DNA of 64,000 nucleotides. Origin: Adiantum capillus-veneris (taxonomy: Eukaryota; Streptophyta; Polypodiopsida; Polypodiales; Pteridaceae). Within the stretch, counting starts at the first letter, position 1. Every line of letters starts with the position of its first letter. The notes beneath the pieces are model-generated. The model was not told the DNA's origin and did no database searches. It saw only the letters and a program-made list of their open reading frames with translations. This document shows positions 42,937 through 54,300 of this stretch, piece by piece. The position numbers and the translations under genes are program-made. Location of the stretch: NCBI GenBank assembly GCA_014529385.2, contig CM043947.1, positions 119,610,891 through 119,674,890 on the forward strand, written 5' to 3'.

Positions 42937-44088
42937 ATGGATAGTCAACCCCATTTGCTAAGAACACTACCGTCCTACATGGGAGAGTACGAGACCAAGT
43001 CAGATGTGGTTGCAGTCCCATCACAGAGACTATCTCCCAACAAGGCCATCGATTCAAAGGGGCTAGTAGATATTCTATCTACCCCAGTCACCTGTACAAT
43101 AATGTTAGCTGAGTTGCTCAGAATAAGACCAAACATGTGGGCTAATGTGGGTAAATGTCTAGAGAAATTTGGTGTAAAAACCCCAATGACTCAAATCGAA
43201 GAAGGCATCAAAGAGCTTGAAATGCCTCAACTAAATACTAGGCCAGTTCCATTAAACAAGGCAGGCGAGTATTACAAGGGAGAAGATGGAAACACAACCC
43301 TTCCTATGGAATTCAATGGTGTAAAAACCATGGCAATCCTTGACAGTGGAGTTGGTGTGGCCATTGCAACCAAAGAGGTTTGGAAAAAATGGGAAAAACC
43401 TGCCTTGATATCCACACGAATGACCGTGCAGCTTGCAGATGGACACAAGGAAAAGCCCCTAGGACTGCTAGAAAAAGTACTTGTTACTTCTTGTGGCATT
43501 GAATATGAACACACTTTTGCTATTGTTGACTTTGGCAAGAAGAACAACTATGACATCATTCTGGGAAGACCATTCATGCGACAATTGAAAATGGTCCAAG
43601 ATTGGGGTTATGACCATATATACCTAAGACATATGGAAACCATAACAAAGATAAACTTGAGGGACCATAGCTATAGGGATGTGACGAGAACACCGGTTGA
43701 GGAGTTTGATTCCGCCACAGTAGCAAGATCATAACTTCCAGCTTCGTTAGCTAAGCCTAAAGAATTATGGATGTGTAGAGCTTCACAATGTGGCAGCTTG
43801 AAACTTGAGGAATGTATCCTAGAGCGGGTTATAGAGGATATGGACTATATCCCAGAACCATTTCCTGAAGAAGAGTTAGAGCCTTTTGGATGGGAACACA
43901 TCTTGGCTACTCTGGACGTGTGCGCTGTGGAGGATACTCCCACAACAAAGTTTTGTGATGAAAATGGCTATGATGTCATTCCTTATTTTGCAGTGAGTGT
44001 AATCCAGGAAAACGAAGAGATCCGGACATCAACAAGCTCTCGAAATAAGGAGCAAACAAAGAAATGTGGAGAATCAAAAAAAGAATAA
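42937..44088 (+). pseudogene. Element C aspartic protease
   Basis: Retropepsin with MAILDSGVGVAIATKEVWKK (D-S-G at about 43340) and DIILGRPFMRQLKMVQDWG (43553 on), very close to B's first protease. Stop TAA at 43732-43734 in place of a Glu codon, then LPASLAKPKELWM continues in frame. The segment ends in the acidic linker that in B leads to RT; here the RT never follows. Confidence 0.83.
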
Positions 44089-45061
44089 GACGACGAGTTC
44101 TATGACTCTGTAGAAAACTTCGAGCTTCAAGAAGATCAACGACCCGGGAATCAATGTCATCGCTACACGAATAAAGTGCATCAAAAGTGGATTCCAAAGT
44201 CCTCGTTGAAGACATAGCCACCACAAGCATCCTCATACATGGCTCCTAATAAGGATGCAAAGACTCAGCTAGGAGGAATACGACCAGAGCAACGAGCTAA
44301 TAATGCTCTAATCAAAGGGCTAGAAAAGTCCTCCAAGAAACTACCACCCATGAGCAAACAGACAGTAACTTTCCACTACCAGCCAAAAAATCAAGGGAAA
44401 GTACAAGAAGTCAACCTTGCTGAGGATAGTAGCGATAGTGATGAATCTTACAACATCCCCTATCATCAACTCAAACCATCACTATCACCAACCCCTTCAA
44501 CAACAACCATGACAGGTCAAAAGAACAGGACAACAAGTCAAAGCCAAAAAGCTCAACAAATCTAGATACCAAAAAGCCAGATCGGCCAAAAACAGATATG
44601 GATCAAGAAGACAAAGATCTGTAATCAAATCACAAGATCCAACACCAAAACAAAAACAAGGAAAGCGTGCACGGACGGGTAGGAATATCACAAAATTGCA
44701 AGCTTTCACAACTCAGGTTTGGGCTCCAAAGAAGATGATTCAAGCACGAAAAAGTCAGGAATTCATTTGGATTCCAAAACAAACCCAGTATCAACTTTCA
44801 AAGCCTAAATCCCGTCCCCAACCAAGCGTACAAGGGCTGAAGCAAAGACCACTGTTGACTCACACAACGAAAAGGTGGATCTCAAAGAAGTCTCTTCAAA
44901 CAAAAACGAAGCACGGGCAAGTATGGGTTCCCAAACGAGAGCCAGCAACAAAACAACCAATAATCGTAAAGAAATGGGTCCCAAAGAAGAACAACAAAAC
45001 TGCTGTCAGTGCATCGCCGCTTGAATTCTTACAATTCTTCCTACGATTACAGTTAATTTAG
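44089..45061 (+). pseudogene. Element C W-[IV]-P-K repeat protein
   Basis: About eight motif copies in shifting frames: QKWIPKSS (44168 region), QI-stop-IPKS (Trp codon now TAG, about 44560), KQIWIKKT, TQVWAPKK, EFIWIPKQ, KRWISKKS, GQVWVPKR and KKWVPKKN. It follows directly on the protease linker, so RT to second protease have been deleted. Copies are separated by basic, Gln/Thr/Lys-rich sequence as in B and D. Confidence 0.65.
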
Positions 45062-45299
45062 AAGAGAGCAAGTCGCTTCAATCAAGCAACGATACAGGAG
45101 CTTCAAAGACCATTACATTGCTTAGAATAGGAAGCCTCGCCAACAAATGCCAATAAGCAAATTGCTTATACCCACATCTTGCACAACATAAATCTTTTCC
45201 ATGCATTTACTGTGTATGCATAATAGGGCTACATTACAAGGCCTGCATAGGCACAACTTTTAATTGCCCAAGCACAACACATACCCTTTGCAATACCCT

Positions 45300-45335
45300 G
45301 TCGTAAAGGATGACTCCAAATAGGAAGGGGGGAGG
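45300..45335 (+). promoter_or_regulatory. Element C internal hairpin and polypurine tract
   Basis: GTCGT / ATGAC stem (with one G-U pair in RNA) around AAAGG at 45300-45314, then AGGAAGGGGGGAGG at 45322-45335. Same order and spacing as in B (20683-20715). Confidence 0.55.
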
Positions 45336-45763
45336 CATTATGAATGCGGACCTAACATTATGACTATTAGAGGGCAATGTTTTGTGAGATGCATTGAATT
45401 TTTGTGTTTTATTGTGATAATTTTTTGACAAAATTTAGAGTATATGCCCTCATAGTAGAGTTTTACCAAACACCGAGCAAAGCCACTCAAAGAGCAAGCT
45501 CCATTGTTCAATCTAAGTACATTATCTAATTGACTATTATATGATTACATAACATCTCTAAGAGTGGCTAACTTTGATGCCCTCTCCTCCTTGACCAATA
45601 TATTAGCCTCTCCTCTAGCTCCTCTCTTACTAAGAAGCCTCTCTCTATGTGTCTCTTCTCACTCTTTCTCTTGATTTCTCTTGTTTTTTTAAAGAACCAA
45701 ATATAAGAGTGAATTTAGATAGTTTGACATTCCAAGATTGCATCTAAATATGCATAGACTCTC

Positions 45764-45817
<54 letters not shown>

Positions 45818-46377
45818 AAGACAATTCTCTCAAAATAATTAGCAAAAATACAACAATTTATGTCGAGTGATGTATTCTTGTCCACAAGGAGGAGATTGGA
45901 GGTATATGCCTGCCCTCAATCTTGATAGTACGAAGGTTTCACATGGAAGATTGCAATGATTAAGTTTTTGTAGCACTTATGAAGGAAATCGAGCTGACTC
46001 TTCTCTCTTGGAATGGTTAGTTGGCACTTGGTCCTCTTGCTAGGTGGCTTGCAAAGAAAAGAATAGCAAGAGCTTGCTTAAGAGGCTACTGGTTTGATCT
46101 AGAATTAGGACTCCCTTCATAAAATCAACCACGCAACCCATCAAGAAACCAATCATTGCCGCACACCCAATCGAGAGTTCAATCTCTAGTCGTAAATACA
46201 ATCTTTTCACCCAGGCCCACCACGGACACCATGGAGTACTTCCAGTGTAAAAAATGATGTGGTCCTCATTTGTAGATGCCTGAGATTTGTTGTCTTCTAA
46301 CCATTAATTTCTTCTAGTGACCTCTACATCAATTACCACATCTAGTCTCCTTTGCATCATCTTCTAGACGTTGCCAT
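45336..46377. other. Element C 3' region, non-coding part 1
   Basis: Begins with a segment matching B and D after their internal tracts (GGGCAATGTTT). No gene recognised. A (CT)n tract lies at 45768-45815. Confidence 0.5.
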
Positions 46378-46884
46378 CTACTTTGCAGTACTAAAGATCC
46401 CAAGTCTCATTTTTCCATTGGCATCCTTAAAGAGCCCAATCATGTAAAGCCTTGGAGCATACTTGCTTGCAAGATGACATATGCACTTAGGTCCTGATTG
46501 GGCTCCCTTTTGAGGGTGTCTCCACACTCCAAAGCACATGGCTTCTATGGAGCCTCCTTTGAAGACACATGCGACATATCGAGCACAACCACTTGCGGAA
46601 CCATGGACTCTAAGATGCACCCACTCATGCAAAAGAGTTTGATGCGTGTATGTTTGGTGCTTGAAGGCACACACTAAGTTACAGTTTGAAATTTTTGGAA
46701 AGTGCGAGGTCCTACTACAGAAGGTCTGAGAAAGAACAAGGATGGATGCCAATGATGAGACGCTTGATTTTGTTGCTGTTGTACTGTCAAAACCAAAGCC
46801 CAAGTTGCAGGTAACCATAGCCCAGACCCCTCTTCCTCCCTCTCTTAGTGTCTCTCTGCATGAGAATTTCATGGCCATATCCAA
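46378..46884 (-). other. Unidentified 168-residue open frame
   Basis: The longest open frame in the non-conserved part of C, on the strand opposite to the element. It contains LLHEWVHLRVHGSASGC and KYAPRLYMIGLFKDANGKM but no motif I recognise. A captured host fragment is possible; chance is also possible, as nothing in B or D corresponds. Confidence 0.25.
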
Positions 46885-48218
46885 CCTTCCATTCTTGCTT
46901 GGTCTTCGGCCACTAATGTTCTACTACGTCAGGCTTACTTCCAACTATCCACAAGTACTCTCAAACGGGTGACATTGTACTGCCCCACCTAGCCATGAGC
47001 TTGGACACATCCCCTAACTTTAATGCAGGCACGTTCTTGCCACGTCTTATGCCCCCAAAATAGTCTACGGCTTGCTCTAAGGGCTTTTGTGTATATCCTA
47101 AATGTAGGCACAGGCTTGCCACCTCTTATGCCCTCAAAACAGTCCGCGGCGCCGCGGATTGATTTGAGGGCTTTTGGAATGCCAAGAAAGAGGCTTTCCT
47201 TAGGGTGTGGCCATGCTAGGTGTAGTTTATTAGTAAATACAAATTGCACCTACTAAGCTCATTTTCATAATAAAAGGTGGCTTCTAAACGTTTGAAGTGG
47301 TCACATGCAACTTACTAAGATTGTGTCACTACCACCTGGAGGTTAATGGGGCAACTCCAGCCAATTCGAAGGAGAGAGATCATGCACAAGTTACCAAACT
47401 TGCTTGCCTACCACCTAGAGGTTAATGAGGCGACCTTACCTAGTTTGAAGGAGAGAGATTTGGATGAATCCATGCTCATCAGACACAGTGACATCATCAT
47501 CAAGACAACTTAAGGAGGGTGACACGTGAGCTACTATGGTTGCTGCAAGCTAGAATGGTATCACTCAACACCTCCACAGGAGTTGGAAGGTCTCACTTAC
47601 TCTTGTATTTAAGTCGATCGCAACACCATTTTGCAACTATGCCAATTTTGGCATAGGTACGATATGGTTAGGCTTAGTAGAACCATTCTCGCCCAATTAT
47701 TTATGTGTGGCCACAATTGAGGCTTGGTTATTTGTCCAAATAATGAATAATTGAGCCTCGCATGACCATTCCTTTAATGTGTAATCAAAATTTTTTAAGA
47801 TAGAACATGCCCTCAAATCAAGCTAGGTTTTCAAGATAAAAGATACCCTCAAAACAAGCTGAGGTGATGGTGCGGCATCCAAAAAAGTTTTCTTAAGGTG
47901 TGAAGAGCTGACCTCCACGAGGACACAGGACGATACAAACCAAAAAAAGTTGCAAACTAACAAAACCACTTCTTGCTGCATATCAATATTAGATTTCCAT
48001 CACTTCTTTACTTGACAATCATAGTGAAGAAGTAGAGAACTATCATAAGAAATTTTGAAAGTAGGCTTGTAAGCTCCCTAATTATTGATTAGTGGTTTTA
48101 TGCCAGTATAGAGTGTGTATTTGAGAGGAAGTTAGGGTGATATGAAGTTGTCCATTGGCTTTGACAATTCACATGAATGAATAGTGTGTTGGAACTTGGA
48201 AGCTAATAAATTTCTTCA

Positions 48219-48303
<85 letters not shown>

Positions 48304-49718
48304 TGGTGGAGGGAAGGAATAAATTTTTTGTGGGAAAATGGTATGTATGGATGTAGCTCTAACATCGGGCATGACAATAGTTGGGCCACCGCAATAGATA
48401 TTCTCATGCCACACAAATTTTTATAGATTTTCTTTACCAAAATGAATCCACATATCCTCTATGAAAGTGTTGTTAGGATGCACTCCCTTAGCAATATTTA
48501 TGTTGTTCAGGGAGTTTTATCAATAATATGTATCGATACAACTGGCAAATTTTTCATGAATTTTTGCTCGGTTTTTCCTTCGCTCGAGAAATCTTGCTCG
48601 ATCTTTGGAACTCCTCCTCATGGTAGTGTTACAGAGGAGTATGGGGACAAAATCCATATATGAGCCCCTAGGGACATGTGTATAGTGTACATAGCATTTA
48701 GATTTCTATTTGAATGATTTTTCTTTTGTTGAGTTGTTTTAAGATTTTCTTTGTTTCTTATTAAGAAAAATAAAAAAATCCATAATCCACATGAAGAAAA
48801 GACTGACGAGAGGCCTGAGCACTACAAAGAGAAGAAGGTACAGGAAAACGATGAAACTTCACGAAGTATGTCTCAGCAGCCACTACAACAGCCGAAGAAC
48901 TTGTCACAAAGCACTATCAACATGCAACCGACAAGTCATACAAGTCAGAGTCGAGTAGCTAAGCCACAAAATGAGTGAGGTGTTAGTCCCAAAGCTTCAA
49001 GTAATATTCTCTGTGGTCTAAGCGTCTTAGCTATTCTAGGTACTGCTCAAGTTGGAAGAGTTGAGCATTTTTACGTTGTGTCGCTCATGCTGGTATAGGT
49101 GAGCAAAAGAGTCGAAGTCTAAGTACTTAAGTCTGGTGAAGTGAAGGAGAAGGTCCAAAAGACACTCACGTACTGAGCACAGTGAGATACGAGTGGAGAA
49201 ACTTCTGCACCGACAACCCTTCTTGGAAAGGTGGAAGCTATTGAGACATCTTTTGATGTCACATGTGCTACATTTATTCGTCGAAACACCCATCGTCTCC
49301 TTCTTTCACATTGCATGCTTTTGGTGACAAATTTCTCATATGCATATAGAGTGTCCCATAATTGGCACTTGCATCAGGCACTCTTTCCGTGTTTCACCCA
49401 AGGACTCACCTTTCATGAACATGTACTTCACGCTCAACTGCTCAACTCCAATAAGAGCGTATACCAAAGGCATTTTTTTCCCACCGGGTTTTTTTCCCTT
49501 TGGTCATCCAGGTTTTAGACCCTAATCTAAAGACACCTATCACCATCCTCTTGTACATATTCCTTCTACATCAACAATAAGGAAATGCTACTCAAATCAA
49601 TTGACGAATGAATTGGAGCACCAATTTCAGATCATAGCATATTTCTCCTCAATGGCGAGTCGAAGAATGGCCTACAATGACAAAGCTGCAGACAACACTA
49701 ACAACATGATTGCACAGG
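46885..49718. other. Element C 3' region, non-coding part 2
   Basis: No convincing gene. Contains imperfect local duplications (about 47025-47180, around TGCCACNTCTTATGCCC; about 47320-47460, around CTACCACCTNGAGGTTAATG), a (GA)n tract at 48222-48300 and a Lys/Gln-rich fragment at 48751-48978. It replaces the 3' protein genes that B has here. Confidence 0.45.
48222..48300. repeat. (GA)n microsatellite
   Basis: Uninterrupted GA run of about 79 bases, the longest in the window. Confidence 0.95.
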
Positions 49719-49976
49719 AACAAAGAAGTCCCCAATGAAGAAGCGTAGACATAAGGGTAATCAGAGGATCTCAAAAGATGAATGGTTACGATGATAGATG
49801 TCTGCTCTAATGGATCATAGTTCTTGTTGTGGTTCGACAAAGATACAAGCAGTGCAACATATGAAGCCAAAACGACAGCAAAGTGTTGACCGCTGGGTCA
49901 ACAACACAACATAACTCAAGATCAAAGAAGTCCTCAATGACAAAGAGCAGACATAAGGGTAATCAGAGGATCTCAC
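49719..49976. repeat. Direct repeats flanking an LTR-head fragment in element C
   Basis: A 55-base unit ending TCAGAGGATCTCA occurs at 49719-49773 and 49921-49976. Between them, at 49884-49920, lie the first 37 bases of C's own LTR (TGTTGACCGCTGGGTCAACA on). A 15-base word AAAACGACAGCAAAG precedes the LTR head and recurs at 50505-50519 after the helicase segment. Confidence 0.8.
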
Positions 49977-49977
49977 A

Positions 49978-50516
49978 AGCTTGTCCTTGATAATGCGCAT
50001 CGAATGCTCGGTAGGGTTTTGAACCTCAAATTAGAATAATTAAGTTCTGGATTCGGCTTGACAGACAGACTTTGCATTAGAGTGAAACTTGGCCTAAAGA
50101 AGTTAAGGGTTTAGCCATACAATTTCTACAAAATCCTTACAAATTTGTCATTGGTTCACAAGATCAGAAAGCCAATCACTCAATTCTACAGATTATAGAA
50201 TTTGTTTCTGAGAATAAAAAATACTCCAAATTGACAGATTTGTTGGAGCAAGTGATGGATGGAGCTTTCTCTATCCATGATGATAAGAGTCAAGTTAAAG
50301 GACATTGGGCTCTTTTTGAATTTAGATATGGCAGTAGACCTATAATGACACAAACAGATGCTGCAGCTCGGAGCGTGGATGTGAAAGACATAAAGTTCGT
50401 CATCAATTATGATTTTCCTGAATCATGTGAAGACTATGTACATCGGATTGGACGAACAAGACAAGCTACTGCAAAGGCTATAGTCTATACCTTCTTTACA
50501 ACAACAAAACGACAGC
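49978..50516 (+). pseudogene. Captured, processed DEAD-box RNA helicase fragment (DBP2/RH20-type)
   Basis: A continuous, intron-free coding remnant matching the core of plant p68-like DEAD-box helicases: LVLDNAHRML in place of the DEAD motif (49980), GFEPQIR after one indel, RLDRQTLH-stop-SETWPKEV (Trp to TAG at 50078-50080), FLQNPYKFVIGSQDQKANHS, ENKKYSKLTDLLEQVMDG, AFSIHDDKSQ, TDAAARSVDVKDIKFVINYD and EDYVHRIGRT. About 25 residues normally found between MDG and the ALSIH block are missing. It ends about 65 bp before the 3' LTR. The normal enzyme unwinds RNA; this copy cannot. Confidence 0.85.
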
Positions 50517-50545
50517 AAAGACCACATCGCCATCGATAATCAGGT

Positions 50546-50580
50546 CATGTCGGGGACGACATGAATGCGGAAGGGGGGAG
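50546..50580 (+). promoter_or_regulatory. Element C terminal hairpin and polypurine tract
   Basis: CATGTCG / CGACATG stem with loop GGGA (50546-50563; a GNRA-type tetraloop in RNA), then GGAAGGGGGGAG at 50569-50580 abutting the 3' LTR. Confidence 0.85.
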
Positions 50581-51540
50581 TGTTGACCGTTGGGTCAACA
50601 ACACAACATAACTCAAATTTCGTACCAAAGTCTTATCTTTTGCGAGTTATGAAATGCTGCGGATTATGGCTATAAACGTCATTTGTAATGAGTAGCTATT
50701 CTAGTTTCAGAAGCCGGGGTGCAATGGCACTTCCAGATTGTAAATACAAAGACATTTGACCCTTTCAACCCCATTTTTGGTTAAACCTAAGGTAGCCTTA
50801 GTATATAAGGTACCTAGGTCATTTTGTAAAGAAGACTTTTTATCATTATCAAAAACTTTAGCGCTGTCGTCTACTGTGTGTGAGAGAGAAAGAGAGTGCG
50901 CGTGAGCTTTATCCTCTCACTACGCCCTGCTCGCTCAACACATTGGAGATTCGACTGCACCATTGTTGTAGGCTCGAGGAGAGCTCTGTGACAATGCCAA
51001 GCATTCCACGCGAGACGGAGCGCACACGCCGACGCATCTACGAGCTATTTGTGGTCGTAAGTGTATCAAACGATGTCTGCTTTCTGCGTGCTAGTAGTCT
51101 ATAGAATCATGGCGACATAAGCTACACATAGGTACTCATAAATTTCAGTTTTGGACACTTTCAAAATTTTGCTCTATCATCCTACGCGTTTTTTGAAGAC
51201 GGGTTTAGAGTGAGGGTTTTGAGTGTAGAAGCGTAGGGACAGGTGTACCCTAGTGAGGGGATGGTGTTCCTTAAGTTTCGTACGAATCTGGCATGATTAG
51301 GTGATTTACCTTCCGTATGTGTGTATGTGGCTAGGTGGTGTAGTTGAGAGCAGTGAGGTTCTTGATTGTGGTATAGTTGGCCTTCTAGAGTGTTGTATGT
51401 GTAGGATGGTCTCAGCCTGACAAGCTAAAGAGTTTTCCTCCGTGTGCCTATCGTGTCATCTGTGTCCTCGATTGACATTATGTTGATCTAGGTAGTGTTT
51501 GCATGCACTTCATGGGTGTGTGAGTAGCTTCCGTCCAACA
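50581..51540 (+). repeat. Element C 3' LTR
   Basis: Matches 37730-38687 with substitutions of a few percent by eye. The stem at its head is intact. CATCCTACGCG is conserved at about 51178. Confidence 0.93.
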
Positions 51541-52701
51541 GCCACAGGTGCTCTCGTGAACAGAATCAAGTACCTTGGGTTCTTGTTCAACCAGCTCAAC
51601 CTCCACTTTGGGTGGTCTTTTTCTGCGCCTTGGACTTGCATGTCTGTGTAAAGTCTTTCCTTTACCTATAGTAACTCAACGTTTATCAGAGGGTAGGACA
51701 GGGACTGTTGGTGCCATTGTGCATTTATTTGATTGGGAGTGAGTTGTGTGACATTGACATAATGAAGTACTCTCAGCTCTCAATCCATTGCTACCTTCCA
51801 CTGCTCATCTACCTCTTGTGTAAGTTTTTCTTTCAGTGAATCTTCTTCAGCCTTTGAGAGCTGAACCATGGGCACTGTGTCTACTTCTGTAATGGAGACT
51901 TGAAAATCTTCCTCGCCACTCAGCTCTACTGTGGACTGTGTCTCCATTTCAGCAAATGATATTGATGGTATTTCTATCTGAGGCTACTCCAAAGTGCCTG
52001 CCTCTTCTTGCGTTTTTTGTCTTTCCTCTCTCAGTAGATAGCTGGTTGACTCTTTTGAGTTCAGCTATCTCCTTCAGCAGTTCATCTTCTCTTTGGACCC
52101 ACATCAAGGCCAAGTCTCTATGCTGAGATTTCTCTAACTTCAGCTCCAGGTCGAGGTCTTTATTTTTCTTTTCTAGTTCCTTGTAGATCTCGTCTGTACC
52201 TTTGATCAAGGTGATGGCTGAATTTTCTCTTATTTGCTGCAAGAATATCACTTGATCATTGATTCTTTGTTCTAAGTACTGTAGAGAATCAATGGCTACA
52301 TCTAACTGAACCTGGACTTTTTGAGCTGATAGGGTGGTAGTGAGAAGTTCATTTGTAACTTCCGTCAGCTGATCATCCTTGGCTTTGCATGCATCTGACA
52401 GTTTGGTAAGCAGCTCACCCAACTCCTCCATTTCTTTTTATTGCTTATCTCTAGCGAGCTGACGTTGTTCATCTTCTGATCTCAACTCCTGCACTTGCCT
52501 TTGAAGATCAGTGATGACATTAAGTCTGTCATCTAACTCCCCTTGGAATGCGTCGATCATCATCTCTAACTCTTTTGGCTGTGTGCTACAACAAAGTGTT
52601 GTTGAGCGAAGCCCTTCTGCCATCTCCTGCATTTGCTTAGCATATTCGTTAACCTGCAGGATGACTTCATCATTTGATTGCCAATCTTCATGTCGTGCCA
52701 A
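51541..52701 (-). pseudogene. Element D 3' protein 2 (coiled coil)
   Basis: Minus-strand frames rich in Glu/Leu/Lys/Gln (QEMAEGLRSTTLC, ERQVQEL-like; MEELGELLTKLSDACKAKDD; ELEKKNKDLDLELKLEK), predicting a long coiled coil as in B. Several stops (for example near 52437). The part nearest 51541 matches E at about 63530-63900 and shows where C was inserted. Confidence 0.65.
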
Positions 52702-53066
52702 CTCAGTTGATGTTTCTGTAGCTTCTTATGTGGCTGTGTCAGGACGACTGGTTTCTGTTGTTCTTGTAGCTGGGGCTGTTCTTTTTTCATGGAGCTAGAG
52801 GGTGGTGCTCGGCCTTCTCTTGCTATGCTGAGGTAGAGGGTGGTTCCTCTACCTCTTGTTCTTTTGACTGCTCAATCCTTGTGGTGTCCTCTTCTGTTTC
52901 AGGACTTGTTGCCTTTTCTATCTCTAGCTCTTTCTCTATTGGCTGTTCTTGAGTAGATCCAATTGCTTGTTGTGTAGATTCATCTACCTTTTTCTATTTA
53001 GGTTCTTGTGTAGATTCAAATGCCTTCTAGTGTTTCACGTTCTTGTGTAGTTTCAGCTGCTTTCTC

Positions 53067-54300
53067 CTATTCAGCCTTTGCTTCTTTCATTGGCTCATTT
53101 GTTGTGTCTTTAACTGCCGGTGATGGTGGTGGTATCGGCAATGGTTGATCTTGGTGTTCAGAGACAGGAGAGGAGATGCTGGGAGATACATCACCTTGGG
53201 TATGGTGTGCTTCACCTTGTGCAGTAGTTTCCTCTACTCTCTTTTGTTCTTCTTCCGCCTCCTTCGCTTTTCTCACCGCTTCTTCGGCTTCCTTTAGCTT
53301 TAAAGCTTCCGCTTCTTGGTACATCTTTTCCAAGGATTCCGTTGGATCTTCAAATTGCTTCTTGGTATGATGCTTTGTTCTAGGCCCTTTAAGCTCAATA
53401 GGCACCCATTTTTTTGGGTCCTTTCTTTGTGCTTGTTGATTGCATTGGTATGAGTGTTTCTCTCTTTCAAACCGGGCTTGCTTTTGCACAGGCTCTTCCT
53501 GGTGTGCTGCCATGTCTTTTCTCTTCATTTCTTCAATGTGTGCTCTTCTTTCTTCATTATCTGAGCTCTCACTGCGGTGTCTTTCTGGCAAGCTTTCATC
53601 CGATTCTTCATCAGATTTGTAGGATCTCTTGGCTAATCTTGTAGCTCGAGTGGATGGTTGAGATAACAATATCCAAGTGTTTTGATCTAGGGCAGGTGGT
53701 AGGTTGTCGACCATGCCGATGGCATGGTATGCAATTCTTGTCAATACCTCTAGTGCACCCAGGTAAGTAATCTTTTCTTCTTTCTTTGTGCCTTTCAAAG
53801 TGGTCAAGACATATTTTGCATGGTCCATCGGTTGCCTGGTTGTTGACTTAAGGACTTCGTGAAGGTGGTGGCAACCGCATGATTGGGCGTGGTATACCTT
53901 GGTGGCCTTTTAGCAAGGAAATGAAAGTGTTGGTGGTATAACCTGGCTAGCTCGTCAACCTGTTTGTGAATAAGGTCAACAAAGGTGGCTGCGGTGGTTT
54001 CTTTGGTGAAAGTAACTACCGTTTTCATGTCCCTTGCCCTCATTGTCATTCCTTCTGTGGGCAGTCTGAGTGCTTCTGCCATTATTTCCTTGGTTATCAC
54101 CACTTCAACTTTATTCCCCTGAGGGTTAGAAATCTGTGCAGTTCCATCTTCTTTGATCGTGGATAAAAGCTCGTAAGCTTTTTGGAAGTCCACACCGCAC
54201 GGCTCCTGTTCAGTGAATAGAATGTCAAAGTTAGCAGATTTTTTAGATTTTTCTGTGAAGTGTCCTTTAGTCTGAAATGCTAACAATTTTAGTCCAATTT
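53067..54300 (-). pseudogene. Element D 3' protein 1
   Basis: From about 54300: FTEQEPCGVDFQKAYELLST, VVITKEIMAEALRLPTEG, LARLYHQHFHFLAKRPPRYT, then a frameshift near 53820 and ALEVLTRIAYHAIGM, followed by a charged Glu/Lys/Pro-rich tail. Clear homologue of B's 23495-24409. Sequence above 54300 in the same frame is hydrophobic but shows no homology to B, so I do not count it as a signal peptide. Confidence 0.65.

Larger units (their letters stand above)
37730..51540 (+). mobile_element. Element C: non-autonomous Ty3/gypsy element (13.8 kb) inserted in D
   Basis: Two LTRs (958 and 960 bp), primer site and polypurine tract are present. Internally it has pre-gag domain, gag, protease and the W-[IV]-P-K protein, but no RT, RNase H or integrase. 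A 5-kb 3' region of unrelated sequence includes a captured helicase fragment. It sits in D's 3' protein gene; E shows the uninterrupted site. Flanking pentamers are GTTAG and GCCAC, so any target duplication is degraded. Confidence 0.9.

Noticed and set aside
48751-48978. Lys/Gln-rich open frame in element C as a gene
   Set aside because: Short, low complexity and without a homologue in B or D; could be a remnant of the repeat protein but no W-[IV]-P-K motif is present.
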